Positions 1 to 9,848 of a DNA stretch of 61,373 bases are shown piece by piece. Made by a program: the position numbers and the translations under genes. The notes beneath the pieces were generated by a model that saw nothing but the letters and a program-made list of their open reading frames with translations, was not told the origin of the DNA and ran no database searches. Each line of letters starts with the position of its first letter. Positions within the stretch are counted from its first letter, which is position 1. Source of the stretch: Deltaproteobacteria bacterium (lineage in GTDB: Bacteria; Myxococcota; B64-G9); contig JAFDKH010000003.1 of NCBI GenBank assembly GCA_019307065.1, positions 1 to 61,373 of the forward strand, in the 5' to 3' direction.

Positions 1-1
1 G

Positions 2-2836
2 TCCGAAAAAACCGGTTACCCGGTCGAGATGCTCGAACTCGACCTCGACCTGGAAGCCGACCTGGGGATCGACACGGTCAAGCAGGCCGAGATGTTCTCG
101 GAAGTTCGGGCGGCTTTCGACATTCCCAAGCAAGACGATTTGAAGCTGTCCGACTACCCGACTCTGGGTCACATCATTCGCTTTGCCGAAGGCAAGCTAG
201 GTGCAAAACCGACAGATCCTGACGAACCGAAAACCGAAGAAGGCCTTGCCGAAGTCGTCCCGGACAGTTCTCCGGCGCCGCTGCCGACGACAAGTATCTC
301 GTCAGATTCCGAGGCCGTCCGCTTTCTGGCACCGGCCTTAGTGGGCCGGCCGCCGGCCTGCGAGTGTCTGCCGACTGGCGCATCGATAATCGGCCGGTCT
401 TGCATCATTGGAGATTTCAACAACACAGCAGCGGAACTGGAAGCCGCCCTGGTAAAGCGCGGTGCCCAGGTCGTGCGCATTGACGATGCCGGCGGCCCAG
501 ACAAGACAACCAGCCAAGTCGAGAAACTTCTCGAACAAGACAAGATCAACGGGCTCTGGATTCTTTCTTCGCTAAACGAACCGGTTCTTCCAGGCAGTCA
601 GGACAATTCCGCCTGGCAGCGGGCGCTGGACCAGCGTGCCCGGCTGCCGTTCAGGTTGGCAAAAGTATTGAATGATCAGTTTGCCGACAACCCGGAGAGT
701 TTCTTTGTGTGTGCTACCCGCATGGGCGGGCAGCTAGGGCTCGGAGCGAATATCAGCTGTGCCGATCCGGCTGCCGGAGCAACCACCGGTTTGGTCAAGG
801 CGCTAAGCCGCGAATGGCAAAAAACCCTATGCAAGGCCGTCGACCTGCCGATCGATGCCGATCCGACTTACATTGCAGATGCCCTAATCGAAGAAGTTGA
901 ATTCGACCGCGGCGTAGTTGAAGTTGGACGTACTAGCCATGGCCGCTGGGGTGTCGGACTCAGTCAGTTTCATCCCGTGGACGATGAATCCGCCCGGCCC
1001 GGACAAGCCTGGAAGTCAGTTAAAGACCCGGTTGTCATGGTTACCGGTGGAGCCGGTGACATTGTCGGCAAAATCGTGGCCGATCTGGCCGCCAATCTCG
1101 GCGGAACGTATTACCTGGCCGACTTGACTCCCATCGTCGACCAAAATGATCCGGACATTGAGAGCCTGCGAAACAATCCTGAAGAGCTTAAGCTCAAACT
1201 GATTGAACGCATGCGCCTAAGTGGCGAACGGGTAACCCCGGTCCTGGTCGATAAAGCCCTGGGTCAAATCACACGCAAGGCAGCAGTTCTCGATTCGCTC
1301 GAGGCAGTTCGCACAAGAGGTGTGCAGGCTACGCAGCTATCTTTCGATGTGACCGATCTGACCGCAGTAAAAACCGCAGTCGACAAAATCATAAAAACTC
1401 ATGGACGCCTGGATTATATTCTGCACGCCGCCGGCCTCGAACACAGTCAGGGGCTTGCCCGCAAAGCGCCCGAGTCTTTCGATCGTATCCTGGGCGTCAA
1501 GGTCAATGGATTGCACGCTTTGCTGGCGGCCACCCGGAAGGTCAAGCTGTCCGGCCTTATGTTATTTGGCTCGGTGGCTGGTCGATTCGGTAATGCCGGG
1601 CAGACCGATTACTCGGCTGCTAATGACTTGATGTCCAAATGCTGCGCGAACTTAAAAGCGACTCGGCCCGACCTGCAAGCCTTCACTTTGGCCTTCAGCG
1701 GCTGGGGCGGCAGCGGAATGGCCACTCGCGGTTCGGTACCGGCAGCCATGCAACGAGCCGGGATAACCCTGATTCCTCTCGATGAAGGCGCAAGCTCTGT
1801 ACGGCGTGTGTTTGCCAGTGCCTACTCGGGCGAGCTGGTTGTGGCCAGGTCTTTGGGCATCTTGATGCAAAAACTGAAGGCCGCCGGCGTCAATACCAAT
1901 CTGATCAACCAGCGACTCGCTCAGCAAGCCGAACAGTACCCCTTGCTTGACAAAGCTCTGGCCTGGAACCTGGCCGATGGCCTGCAACTGGAGATCTCAT
2001 TTGATCCGGATCGAGACCCGTACTTGAACGACCACCGGATCGATGGAACAGTGGTTGTCCCCGGGGTCATGGCCGTAGAAGCTTTCGCCGAGGCAGCCTC
2101 GCTGGTCCAGCCCGAACAGTCAGTCGTGGCGGTCGAAGACCTGGCCTTCGAATCACCCTTGAAACTCTACCGCAGTGAACCTCGCAAGGCGTGTGTGCGG
2201 CTTATTAAGAGCGTCGATTCGCAGGGAGTTCTGTTCTTGGCAAGCATGGAAACCACTCGCAGCCTGGTTGGCGGACGGGAACAAACTGTGCGCCACTATC
2301 AGGCCAAGGTGCGCCTGCTGCAAGACAGCCGCCCGGCGACGATCGAACCGCCCCTGGCTGAATCCGGCCAGGACATCGACCGGAGTGACATCTACCGGGC
2401 CTACTTTCATGGCCCTAGCTTCCAGGTACTTAACAAGGTAACCGCCGGCTCAGACGGCAAAACCGCCGGCTGGATGCAGGCCGGCACCGAAACACCAGCG
2501 CTGGGCCGCAAGGGCCGCATGATCGCGGCCCCTATGTTTACCGAACTTGCCTTTCAGGCCGCCGGAATCGTCGAAGTTCGTGAGAACAGCAAGATCGGCC
2601 TGCCGGCCGGAGTCCGCAAGTTGATGATCCATCAACTTCCCAAGCAAAGCACCGGCCAGGTAGCCGCCTGGGTTATCCCCAATCGAACCAATGGCGGACA
2701 TATGTACGACGTCAAAGTCGTCGACGAGCGCGGCAACATTCTGGTGGAACTCGACGGTTATAAAACATCCCCCTTGCCCAACCTTCTACCCGAAGACGTG
2801 CGTAAGGGATTATTGCCCAAGGGCAACAAGAAGTGA
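2..2836 (+). CDS. Type I polyketide / PUFA-synthase-like protein, C-terminal part (ACP-KR-DH)
   Basis: This is the 3' part of a multidomain synthase; the reading frame is open to the left edge, so the true start lies outside the window. Numbering from the Met at position 29, residues 1-58 are an ACP-like domain with the motif LGIDTVKQ. A ketoreductase Rossmann fold follows, with TGGAG near residue 338, a GSVAG serine and Tyr528 in YSAAND. A dehydratase hotdog follows, with the HxxxGxxxxP motif (His669 in [11 protein letters not shown]) and a later FHGPSFQ motif. Domain order resembles PfaA-type and related deltaproteobacterial iterative synthases. The ACP carries Thr where the phosphopantetheine Ser is normally found, so this copy may not be loaded. 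The next gene, a PPTase, overlaps it by 4 nt. Product unknown; a fatty-acid or hydrocarbon-type product is plausible. Confidence 0.85.
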   Translation, partial: SEKTGYPVEMLELDLDLEADLGIDTVKQAEMFSEVRAAFDIPKQDDLKLSDYPTLGHIIRFAEGKLGAKPTDPDEPKTEEGLAEVVPDSSPAPLPTTSISSDSEAVRFLAPALVGRPPACECLPTGASIIGRSCIIGDFNNTAAELEAALVKRGAQVVRIDDAGGPDKTTSQVEKLLEQDKINGLWILSSLNEPVLPGSQDNSAWQRALDQRARLPFRLAKVLNDQFADNPESFFVCATRMGGQLGLGANISCADPAAGATTGLVKALSREWQKTLCKAVDLPIDADPTYIADALIEEVEFDRGVVEVGRTSHGRWGVGLSQFHPVDDESARPGQAWKSVKDPVVMVTGGAGDIVGKIVADLAANLGGTYYLADLTPIVDQNDPDIESLRNNPEELKLKLIERMRLSGERVTPVLVDKALGQITRKAAVLDSLEAVRTRGVQATQLSFDVTDLTAVKTAVDKIIKTHGRLDYILHAAGLEHSQGLARKAPESFDRILGVKVNGLHALLAATRKVKLSGLMLFGSVAGRFGNAGQTDYSAANDLMSKCCANLKATRPDLQAFTLAFSGWGGSGMATRGSVPAAMQRAGITLIPLDEGASSVRRVFASAYSGELVVARSLGILMQKLKAAGVNTNLINQRLAQQAEQYPLLDKALAWNLADGLQLEISFDPDRDPYLNDHRIDGTVVVPGVMAVEAFAEAASLVQPEQSVVAVEDLAFESPLKLYRSEPRKACVRLIKSVDSQGVLFLASMETTRSLVGGREQTVRHYQAKVRLLQDSRPATIEPPLAESGQDIDRSDIYRAYFHGPSFQVLNKVTAGSDGKTAGWMQAGTETPALGRKGRMIAAPMFTELAFQAAGIVEVRENSKIGLPAGVRKLMIHQLPKQSTGQVAAWVIPNRTNGGHMYDVKVVDERGNILVELDGYKTSPLPNLLPEDVRKGLLPKGNKK

Positions 2837-3537
2837 TCCGCTGGCTAATGGCCAGTCCGGGACCGGCCCTTGATAAAAAAAACTTCCTGTGCGCTGCCGA
2901 AGCCAAAGAGGGCCAACGTTATCGTCACCCGGGCCGCTACCGCCAGTGGTTGTTGGGCCGCGCGGCGGCCAAGGTCCTGCTGAATAAACACACCCAGGCA
3001 ACCGGCCTGGCCGAACTGCTACCCGGATCGATCCACATTCAACGGGTCGACACGGGCTGGCCCAGGCCCCGCTATGTCGAAGGCGGCGACATTCCCGTTT
3101 CGCTGTCGATTTCACACACTTCAGACAAGGCCCTGTGTGCTCTGTGTCCGAAAGCCGAGGGCACCGTCGGGGCCGACATTGAAGAAATCGCCCCGCGCTC
3201 AAAACACTTACTGGAAGACTTTTACACTTCGGGCGAGCGTGAATATCTGCACACCCTAGAACCTGACGAACAGGCACGCGCCGCCACGATCGTCTGGTGC
3301 ATTAAGGAAGCCGCCTTAAAAGCCCGCCGGACCGGCTTTCATGAGAGTGCCACGAGTGTAGCGGTCGACTCGATCGATTCGACCGGTGCACATACCTGGA
3401 AACGGGCGCGAGTGATTCTGAAAGACGGCACCCGGCCGGAAGCTTACTGGCGCTTGTCGGCCGACCGCCGGATGGCCCTGGCAATCGTCAAAATCAACGG
3501 CAAGCAACCCGCCAGGCGTCCAGATCCCAGTTCTTAA
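2833..3537 (+). CDS. 4'-phosphopantetheinyl transferase (Sfp/AcpT-like)
   Basis: This 234-residue protein should move phosphopantetheine from CoA to carrier-domain serines, activating the upstream synthase. The GTG start overlaps the synthase stop (GTGA), which indicates translational coupling. Signatures seen are GADIE with the Mg-binding Asp at 115, and [10 protein letters not shown] at 155-164 with the metal-binding Glu at 159, the two hallmark PPTase motifs. SISHT upstream matches the substrate-binding stretch. Length is normal for an Sfp-type enzyme. The 3' end overlaps the convergent lipoprotein gene by 44 nt. Family assignment is secure; target specificity is inferred from position. 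Confidence 0.92.
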   Translation: MIRWLMASPGPALDKKNFLCAAEAKEGQRYRHPGRYRQWLLGRAAAKVLLNKHTQATGLAELLPGSIHIQRVDTGWPRPRYVEGGDIPVSLSISHTSDKALCALCPKAEGTVGADIEEIAPRSKHLLEDFYTSGEREYLHTLEPDEQARAATIVWCIKEAALKARRTGFHESATSVAVDSIDSTGAHTWKRARVILKDGTRPEAYWRLSADRRMALAIVKINGKQPARRPDPSS

Positions 3538-4393
3538 TAAGGCTGTCGAAATCCAGGGCGTTGGCCTGGGGACAAATAGTATCGGCCAACCCGGCCGCGC
3601 CGTACTCGACATTGAAAACAGCCTTGCCGGCCTCGATGAAGGGCAGCAAATCATCACATTCGTTGTAACTGAAGCATTCCTCGTTTAGGGCCCAATCGAA
3701 ATCATCGACCAGGGCCACAATCTGGTCGAGATCATTTTTAAGCCCGATTGACAGACCGCGGGCGTGCGCCTCGCTGGCCAAGAAGCGATTGTAATCGAGC
3801 TGATCGGAACCGTCGAAATCAAACCCGGGATTGTTGGTGTAACCATCGACATTGTCGGGCTCGACACCGTCGCAGTTCTTGGCCAGCGCCAAATCCATGC
3901 GGCTGGTCATTATCGCCCGGACCGTCAAATCGCGAATGTCTATCCAGTTTTCGCCGGGCCAGTTGTCGAGCTGATTGCCGATGGCCGCCAGAGGGAAGTC
4001 GCCGGCATCTATGCGCCAGTCTTCTATGCTACCGGCCGAGAAATAACAAATCACAATTCTACCCGCGGCGTGCAGCTCATCGATGACGGCCTGAGGCGCA
4101 TCGAACAAATCGATGTCGTACATTGCAACTTCGATTGAGGTGTCGATAGTTCCGCTCAGCTGCCATTGCCAGGAAATACCCGGTTGCGGTTGCCAGATAG
4201 CCGAGCCCGGATCGCCCCCGGAATCGTCCTCCCCCGGATCTGCGTCGTCGGAATCCCAGCCGGCGTCGGCGGCATCAAAGTGTTCCTGGTCGGTCCCATC
4301 ATGCTGTTGATTTGAACTAGTTGTACAATTTGCGCTCAAAATCAGGACCAAGCCAAAAAACAATAGCGCACTTGGTTTTAGATTATTCATCAT
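3494..4393 (-). CDS. GH114-like (endo-alpha-1,4-polygalactosaminidase family) lipoprotein
   Basis: The protein has an N-terminal hydrophobic signal ending LILSANC, a slightly unusual lipobox. An Asp/Gly-rich linker follows. Then comes a TIM-barrel domain with stretches typical of the GH114/TM1410-like family: WQWQLSG, YDIDLFD, ICYFSAGS-ED-WR, WPGENWIDIR, and CDGVEPDNVDGY with the acidic catalytic candidates. Known members cleave alpha-1,4-galactosaminogalactan, so a role in exopolysaccharide or biofilm turnover at the cell surface is inferred. I chose the ATG at 4393 over one 24 nt upstream because AAAGAGG lies just before it. The C-terminus overlaps the PPTase gene tail to tail. Confidence 0.8.
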   Translation of the reverse strand: MMNNLKPSALLFFGLVLILSANCTTSSNQQHDGTDQEHFDAADAGWDSDDADPGEDDSGGDPGSAIWQPQPGISWQWQLSGTIDTSIEVAMYDIDLFDAPQAVIDELHAAGRIVICYFSAGSIEDWRIDAGDFPLAAIGNQLDNWPGENWIDIRDLTVRAIMTSRMDLALAKNCDGVEPDNVDGYTNNPGFDFDGSDQLDYNRFLASEAHARGLSIGLKNDLDQIVALVDDFDWALNEECFSYNECDDLLPFIEAGKAVFNVEYGAAGLADTICPQANALDFDSLIKNWDLDAWRVACR

Positions 4394-4502
4394 CAACCGA
4401 CCTCTTTCCGTCACCATTCTTAAATCTATCTGCTATATTATATACTTTCGGATGGCCAGGTCGAGATGTAAACTAGTGGCCGCTATTATGGAGGTTGTTC
4501 AG

Positions 4503-5021
4503 ATGAAGGCGCTCATGGGAATTCTGCTGGCGGCGGCCATTTTTTTAGGTGGATACACACTGATCAACCAGCCCAATCGAGTTCCGGACCTGATCCTGAT
4601 CGATTCGGGCGGCCAACCCACCAATCTGGAGGATATGCGCACTGGCCGAGAAAACCAGATGCTGGTCTTCATGATGCGCAAATGCCCAATCAGCAAGTAT
4701 TCGGTGACGATAGTCACCCAGTTGGTGGCCCGCTATCGGCACAAGATTGCTTTTACCGGGCTGTACTTCGGTAGTCGGGCCGATGCCAGGAAATACCGCG
4801 ACGCGCACAAAATACCCTTCCCGGTTTACGGAATAAAAGGCGCTCCCGATCCGCTGGCGATCAACGAACTCTACGAGGAAATCGGGGACAACAAGGGCAC
4901 CCGCAAGGTCATCTACGGCGGCACGATTGTTTTTATCGACCAGGACCGCTATGTTCTTTTCAAGCTGTCAAAAGACGAAATTCGCGAGCTACCCGAACGA
5001 CTAGCCGATCTGGGGTTCTAG
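4503..5021 (+). CDS. Membrane-anchored or exported thioredoxin-fold (redoxin-like) protein
   Basis: This protein of about 172 residues begins with one hydrophobic segment (MGILLAAAIFLGGYTLI), which fits an uncleaved anchor or signal peptide. The rest looks like an AhpC/TSA or thioredoxin-like fold: PDLILIDSGGQ at the start, MMRKCPISKYS at the active-site position, and IVFIDQDRYVLFK near the end. Only one cysteine (Cys61) sits at the active site, followed by PISK rather than xxC. It could act as a 1-Cys peroxiredoxin-like protein or lack redox activity. The start is set by GGAGG 8 nt upstream of the ATG at 4503. Its stop is 20 nt from the next lipoprotein start, so the two are probably co-transcribed. 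Confidence 0.65.
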   Translation: MKALMGILLAAAIFLGGYTLINQPNRVPDLILIDSGGQPTNLEDMRTGRENQMLVFMMRKCPISKYSVTIVTQLVARYRHKIAFTGLYFGSRADARKYRDAHKIPFPVYGIKGAPDPLAINELYEEIGDNKGTRKVIYGGTIVFIDQDRYVLFKLSKDEIRELPERLADLGF

Positions 5022-5041
5022 AAATAGGCAGGAGGTTGAGC

Positions 5042-6856
5042 ATGAACTGGAACTGGTTATTGATGCTTATGGCTGCACTATCATTGTCGGCCTGTGGAAG
5101 CAGCGATACCGGTACGGACGCCGGGTCCGATGCGCTCTTCGATGCCGGCAGTGATGGGGGCGTCGATGCAGGCCAAGACGCTGGTAATGATGCCGGGCTG
5201 GATGCCGGTCAAGACGCTGGTGTGGACGCGGGTCAGGACGCGGGTCAGGACGCGGGACAGGACGCAGGCGAGGACGCAGGCGAGGACGCGGGTGTGGACG
5301 CGGGTGTGGACGCGGGTCAGGACGCGGGTGGAGATGAAGGTCCCATCGTGGGGCTGGCCTATCCCGAGCGGGACACCTATCACATCAAAGGGGTGATGCC
5401 TGATTTTTGGGACAATAGAAACGAGTTGGTTGAGCATCAAACCGGCGCCATCTCGGTCAACCTGGTCTGGGCGTTCTGGGAGGGAAACGTAAAATCCCCG
5501 CCCTGCTCCGGATCGGAGCAGCAATATGACGGGCACTGTTTTGAAATCGACCAGACGCGAGATGAAGAGATTCGCGCCTATACAGATTTGGGAGTGGTCG
5601 TGACCGGAATCGTCTACGGCGTGCCGGCCTGGGCCCGGGTGGGTAACACCGGCTGTTCGCCGGCCATGGCGGGTTTTGATATGTTCTGCAGCCCTGACAA
5701 TCCCGCCGACTATGCGCGCTTCGCCGGGATGCTCGCCCAGCGCTACAACGGGTTGAACGGGCACGGCCGGGTGGCCGACTTTGTGATCCACAACGAGATC
5801 AACACCAACATCTGGTTCGATATTGGCTGCGGCCAAGGAGTTCCTTGCGATCAAGGTCTCTGGATCCAGACCTACGCCGAGAACTACGCCGCCGCCTATG
5901 ACGCTATCAAAACCCACCAGTCCGAGGCCAAGGTACTGCTCTCTTTCGAGCATCACTATGACTATGAGTATGATCAGCCCGCCGCGGAATTCACCATGAT
6001 CTCGGTCAAGACCTTCATCACTGAGTTCGACGCACAGATCGGCGACCGCAAGTGGCAGGTGGCTTATCATCCCTACCCGCCCAACCTCTGGACCACCGAG
6101 TTTTCCGCTCTGGATCTCCCGCGGGTGACCTACGGAAACATCGGCGTCCTGCTGGGCTGGCTGCGGGCCACTTTCCCCAACAAGCCCTATACCTGGGAGG
6201 TCCAGCTGACCGAGAGCGGCTTGAACTCAGGCACACCTGAATCAAGCGAGGCGGCCCAGGCCACGGCCATGTGCTCATCCCTGCGCAATATCCTGGGCAC
6301 TCCGGGGATCACTTCTTACATCTACCACCGCATGAAAGATCACCCGGCCGACGGCGATTGGAAGATCGGCCTGCGCCGAAGTGACGGGAGCGCCAAACTC
6401 TCCTGGCCGGTCTGGGCCATGGCCAATCGCGTTGACCTGGACCCACCCCAACTCGACTGCGGATTCGAGCACCTCCCCTACACGCTTCTTACCTCCAGCG
6501 TGAAAAACGAGTTTATCGACATTCACTGGGCCTCCACTCGACTGCCCCCGTCCGGGTTTGCCAAGGAGCAGAACTGGTACCTTCTCAGAGAACCGGCCGC
6601 CAACACAGTCCTGCTCTTCGAGTGCTACAAGGAAACCACCGCCGGAGACACCACTTTCCTGACCGAAGACGTGGGCTGTGAGGGAGAAGAAAACATGGGA
6701 CCGCTGGGCTACATCTGGACCACACAGATTACCAACTCTGTACCGCTCTACCGCTGCACCAAGTGGTTTGCGCAGGACAATTTTATCACTGAGGACCCTG
6801 CCTGTCTCGCAGGCACCGTGGTGGGTCTACTGGGCTACGCCCTCCCGGCACCCTGA
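5042..6856 (+). CDS. DAG-repeat surface lipoprotein with glycoside-hydrolase-like TIM barrel
   Basis: A lipoprotein signal (LSLSACGSS) is followed by a low-complexity spacer of D-A-G-x repeats (about residues 22-100) that probably extends the domain from the membrane. The main domain, about residues 105-475, resembles a DUF5722/cellulase-like barrel: LVWAFWEG, VVTGIVYGVPAWA, FVIHNEINTN with a candidate acid/base Glu, VAYHPYPPNLW, and VQLTESGLNSG with a candidate nucleophile Glu. The C-terminal 110 residues hold two similar units around WYLLREP...GPLGYIW and LYRCTKWF...GLLGYAL, a likely binding module. The ATG at 5042 has GGAGG 6 nt upstream. Substrate unknown. The spacer is typical of myxobacterial surface proteins. 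Confidence 0.75.
   Translation: MNWNWLLMLMAALSLSACGSSDTGTDAGSDALFDAGSDGGVDAGQDAGNDAGLDAGQDAGVDAGQDAGQDAGQDAGEDAGEDAGVDAGVDAGQDAGGDEGPIVGLAYPERDTYHIKGVMPDFWDNRNELVEHQTGAISVNLVWAFWEGNVKSPPCSGSEQQYDGHCFEIDQTRDEEIRAYTDLGVVVTGIVYGVPAWARVGNTGCSPAMAGFDMFCSPDNPADYARFAGMLAQRYNGLNGHGRVADFVIHNEINTNIWFDIGCGQGVPCDQGLWIQTYAENYAAAYDAIKTHQSEAKVLLSFEHHYDYEYDQPAAEFTMISVKTFITEFDAQIGDRKWQVAYHPYPPNLWTTEFSALDLPRVTYGNIGVLLGWLRATFPNKPYTWEVQLTESGLNSGTPESSEAAQATAMCSSLRNILGTPGITSYIYHRMKDHPADGDWKIGLRRSDGSAKLSWPVWAMANRVDLDPPQLDCGFEHLPYTLLTSSVKNEFIDIHWASTRLPPSGFAKEQNWYLLREPAANTVLLFECYKETTAGDTTFLTEDVGCEGEENMGPLGYIWTTQITNSVPLYRCTKWFAQDNFITEDPACLAGTVVGLLGYALPAP
5105..5335 (+). repeat. In-frame GAC-GCG-GGT type microsatellite encoding D-A-G-x spacer
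   Basis: Twelve-base units encoding Asp-Ala-Gly plus a variable residue (Gln, Val, Glu, Asn, Leu) are repeated many times inside the lipoprotein gene. Unit sequence drifts, which argues for expansion by slippage followed by point change. The repeats are translated and stay in frame. Confidence 0.9.
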
Positions 6857-6868
6857 GCTTGGAAAAGA

Positions 6869-6895
6869 TTTGAGATCGCAAAATACGATCTCAAA
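6869..6895. terminator. Hairpin between convergent genes (likely bidirectional terminator)
   Basis: A perfect 10-bp stem (TTTGAGATCG / CGATCTCAAA) with a 7-nt loop sits in the 50-nt gap between the plus-strand lipoprotein gene and the minus-strand cyclophilin gene. Reading the minus strand, a T-containing stretch (AAATCTTTTCC) follows; on the plus strand no T-run follows, so termination in that direction is less certain. Confidence 0.6.
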
Positions 6896-6906
6896 GCGGG
6901 CGGGCA

Positions 6907-7491
6907 CTACTTCAAGCGGATGGATTCGATCATTACATCCTTTAATGGGCAATTCTTGGCGAAGGGGCCTTTGGAGCCGGTGCTGACCTTGGCGATCTTG
7001 TCGACTACGTCGAGGCCCTTGGTGACTTTGCCGAATACGGCGTAACCGAAATCGCGCATTCCGTTGTCGAGGAAAGTGTTGTGCTTCAAATTGATGAAGA
7101 ACTGATTGGTGGCCGAGTCGACTGCGCCGGTCCTGGCCATGGCCAGAGTACCGCGCTTGTTTTTCAGGCCATTCTTGGCCTCATTCTTGATTGCGGCGCG
7201 GACCGGTTTGCGCTTGAAATCCTTGTCGAATCCGCCGCCCTGAATCATGAATTTGGGAATCACCCGGTGTAAAATCGTATCGTCATAGTTCTTGTCCTTG
7301 ACATACTGTAAGAAGTTCTCGACCGAGATTGGGGCCTTGTCTTTGTATAAAACGGCTTCAATTGTGCCCAGGCTGGTCTTGATCACAACTGTCGGATTCT
7401 TGGTAACCGGTTGTTCGGCCGCCGCCGATAAACTCAGAAAGAATGCCGACATTACAAATGCCAGCGTGAGAAAGATGCCCTTGGATTTCAT
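6907..7491 (-). CDS. Exported peptidyl-prolyl cis-trans isomerase (cyclophilin)
   Basis: This is a 194-residue cyclophilin with a clear Sec signal peptide (hydrophobic residues 6-22, then SAAAEQP), so it should act on folding of exported proteins in the periplasm. Core motifs are [53 protein letters not shown] and FGYAVFGKV, covering the catalytic Arg, the Gln of QGGGF and the FFINL segment. Its neighbour just upstream on the same strand is a second cyclophilin without a signal peptide, so the pair looks like a duplication that divided between cell compartments. A hairpin terminator follows its stop. Confidence 0.93.
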   Translation of the reverse strand: MKSKGIFLTLAFVMSAFFLSLSAAAEQPVTKNPTVVIKTSLGTIEAVLYKDKAPISVENFLQYVKDKNYDDTILHRVIPKFMIQGGGFDKDFKRKPVRAAIKNEAKNGLKNKRGTLAMARTGAVDSATNQFFINLKHNTFLDNGMRDFGYAVFGKVTKGLDVVDKIAKVSTGSKGPFAKNCPLKDVMIESIRLK

Positions 7492-7503
7492 TGTTCTCCT
7501 CCT

Positions 7504-8001
7504 TTATATAATCGTGACTGTATCGAGAGTTACGTCGCTTTTGGGGCAATCTTGAGAAAACGAACCCTTGGCCCCGGTCGGCACGGCTGCAATTTTGTCG
7601 ACTACGTCCATGCCATTAGTAACTTTGGCAAAGACTGCGTAACCGAAGTCGCGCGAACCATGATCGAGAAACGTGTTGTTTTTCAGATTGATGAAAAACT
7701 GAGAGGTGGCTGAATTCACATCGGAAGTGCGGGCCATGGCCAGGGTGCCGCGTTCGTTCTTCAGACCGTTGTCGGCCTCGTTTTTTATTGAAGCCCGAGT
7801 GTCCTTCTGATTTTGACTGGCATCGAAACCGCCGCCTTGAACCATGAAGTCTGCTATCACCCTATGAAAAATTGTGCCGGCATAATGCCCGTCGTTTGCG
7901 TACTGGACAAAATTCTCGACTGAAATTGGAGCCTTGTCGTTGAAAAGCTCCAGCTCGATATCACCATGATTTGTCTTAAGAATCGCTTTTGAATTCGCCA
8001 T
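7504..8001 (-). CDS. Cytoplasmic peptidyl-prolyl cis-trans isomerase (cyclophilin, PpiB type)
   Basis: This 165-residue cyclophilin has no signal peptide. It carries the same core as its neighbour: [54 protein letters not shown] and FGYAVFAKV. It is expected to catalyse proline isomerisation in cytoplasmic proteins. Its stop lies 12 nt from the start of the exported paralogue, and the S1-domain gene lies 30 nt upstream, so the three genes may form one unit linked to protein synthesis and folding. Confidence 0.93.
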   Translation of the reverse strand: MANSKAILKTNHGDIELELFNDKAPISVENFVQYANDGHYAGTIFHRVIADFMVQGGGFDASQNQKDTRASIKNEADNGLKNERGTLAMARTSDVNSATSQFFINLKNNTFLDHGSRDFGYAVFAKVTNGMDVVDKIAAVPTGAKGSFSQDCPKSDVTLDTVTII

Positions 8002-8031
8002 TATCGGCCTCCTGGGTTTAGACGTTTAAAT

Positions 8032-9597
8032 TCAAGTTATCTTCTTTTTGAGTAAGTCTCCGAAAGTGCCGAACCCGGATGAAGTCTCGTCGGATTCGTC
8101 CTGGACATAGCCCTCGAATTCGGCTCTTTCTTCGGCATCCAGGGCCGCCTGGCGACTCAATCGAATTTTTTTCCCGTTATCGGTAACTTCGAGTACCTTG
8201 ACTTTCATCGGCGTCCCGGGACTGAATTGCTTACGATGATCGGTTCCCTTGGAGGTACACATTTCCACATTGGGTACCAACCCCTTGCGCCCGGGCCCCA
8301 AAGTTACAAAGACACCAAAGTTGACTACCTTGTCGACTTTACCATCGATGATGGCGCCTTCGACCGGAATGTCGCCGAACTCCCCGCTTTTAGGAACACG
8401 CCCCAGACCGATTCGACGCTGCTGCGGATCAACCGAAATAACCTGGACCTCGATTTCCTGTCCGATCTGGACGACATTGCGCGGATGAGTCACCCGCTCG
8501 GCGGTGTTGAAGTTTGAAACATGAATCAACCCGTCAACCCCGGAAGCCAACTGCACAAATGCGCCAAAAGACTCCAGCCGCACGACAGTTCCGGTAACTT
8601 GGGTTCCCTGAGGAAAATTCAGCATGGCCTCGTCCCAGGGATCGGTCTCGAGCCGCTTGAGACTTAGGCCAATCCGATCGCCGCCTTGCTCGATTGACAC
8701 GACCTGCACGTGAATCTCTTCACCCTCTTTGAGCATTTCTCGCGGATCATCCACGCGATCGTACGAAAGCTCGGAGACATGCAACAAACCATCGAGCCCG
8801 CCCAGGTCGACAAAGGCACCGAAATCCCTGACCGAGCGGACCGTGCCGGTAACAATATCGCCCTCGGACAAAGTCTTGCGCAGTTCATCGGCTTGCTGGC
8901 GCGCTTCGACCTCGAGCAGGGCCTTACGTGATAAAACCAGATCAGCCCGGCGGCCGCTCGTGTCGTATTTGGTAATCACAAAGTTGTATTTTTGATTCAA
9001 ATGCACATCGGGTTCTTCACAAAATCTCAATTCAATCTGACCAATCGGGCAAAATCCACGGATACCGGCAACTTCGACATCAAAACCACCCTTGTTGCGA
9101 GAAACCACCCGGCCCTGAACCGGAATCTTGCTGTGGGCCGCTTCTGCGAGAAATTCACGGTCGCGAATACCTTTGGCCAAATGCTTGCTGAGGATTATAC
9201 CGTCAGGCCCTTTGGATATGACACAGGCCTCGATTTCATCGCCTTCCTGTGGCGGGTCGCCTTCCTTTTCTTCCAACTCAGAAAGTGACAGAATTCCTTC
9301 ACTTTTACCGCCAAGATCGATCACCGCAAAGTCAGATCCGATTGAAACGATTGTGCCGCTGACCATTTCGCCGCGCCTGGATATTTTGGCCTTTATCTCG
9401 CCCTGCATGGCCGCTAAGAACATCTCGCTCTCGGCCTGCTCGTCGGCCTGGCTGTCCGGCTGACCTGAAGTCAGGCTAGGCTGCAGATCTTCGTCTGAGT
9501 CGCTCTCGTTTTCGATCGGCTCGGCTTTTTCCTCGATTAGATCAGCTTTTTCTTCGATCGGCTTGTCTGAATTCTCGGGTTGCTGTGAATCGTCCAT
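8032..9597 (-). CDS. Five-domain S1 RNA-binding protein (ribosomal protein S1-like)
   Basis: An acidic N-terminal tail (EEKADLIEEKAEPIENESDSDED) of about 55 residues is followed by five S1/OB domains. The third (TGTVRSVRDFGAFVDLGGLDGLLHVSEL) and fourth (VTGTVVRLESFGAFVQL) are closest to consensus; the first, second and fifth are more divergent. Escherichia coli S1 has six domains, so this may be the organism's S1 equivalent or an accessory RNA-binding protein. It likely assists mRNA binding to the ribosome or RNA stability. The start at 9597 follows AGGAGGA by about 6 nt; a longer upstream reading starting with a hydrophobic stretch is not supported. Confidence 0.85.
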   Translation of the reverse strand: MDDSQQPENSDKPIEEKADLIEEKAEPIENESDSDEDLQPSLTSGQPDSQADEQAESEMFLAAMQGEIKAKISRRGEMVSGTIVSIGSDFAVIDLGGKSEGILSLSELEEKEGDPPQEGDEIEACVISKGPDGIILSKHLAKGIRDREFLAEAAHSKIPVQGRVVSRNKGGFDVEVAGIRGFCPIGQIELRFCEEPDVHLNQKYNFVITKYDTSGRRADLVLSRKALLEVEARQQADELRKTLSEGDIVTGTVRSVRDFGAFVDLGGLDGLLHVSELSYDRVDDPREMLKEGEEIHVQVVSIEQGGDRIGLSLKRLETDPWDEAMLNFPQGTQVTGTVVRLESFGAFVQLASGVDGLIHVSNFNTAERVTHPRNVVQIGQEIEVQVISVDPQQRRIGLGRVPKSGEFGDIPVEGAIIDGKVDKVVNFGVFVTLGPGRKGLVPNVEMCTSKGTDHRKQFSPGTPMKVKVLEVTDNGKKIRLSRQAALDAEERAEFEGYVQDESDETSSGFGTFGDLLKKKIT

Positions 9598-9731
9598 CAA
9601 GTTCCTCCTACATGCGATGAGCAGCACTATTAGCATGCAGGCTTGGCAATCTGCAAGAGCTCAATCGACCGGCGCCGAGAATCCGATTTGTGATCCAGAG
9701 CACAGCCAAAACGGCTAAATCTGCTCAAAAA

Positions 9732-9747
9732 TGTGATCTGTATCACT
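9732..9747. promoter_or_regulatory. CRP/FNR-family-like operator
   Basis: TGTGA, six bases, TCACT matches nine of ten positions of the CRP-type dyad TGTGA-N6-TCACA. It lies about 100 nt upstream of the PilZ gene start and about 135 nt from the divergent S1 gene start. The cognate regulator is not in the window. Confidence 0.4.
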
Positions 9748-9848
9748 AGTGCGTTGATTTTTATGAATATTTTTTGATGATTTTTGGGATCTCGCTCGTC
9801 TATAAAAATATGCAAGGGCAAAACCAAAAAAACGGAGGGAAGATAAAG

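Noticed and set aside
5105-5335. Possible CRISPR or minisatellite array
   Set aside because: Units are contiguous 12-mers in frame with no spacers, so this is a coding low-complexity repeat.
5081-6070. 329-codon minus-strand frame opposite the DAG-repeat lipoprotein
   Set aside because: Its repeats (VHTRVLTR) are just the antisense reading of the DAG microsatellite, and the plus-strand gene has a signal peptide and domain structure.
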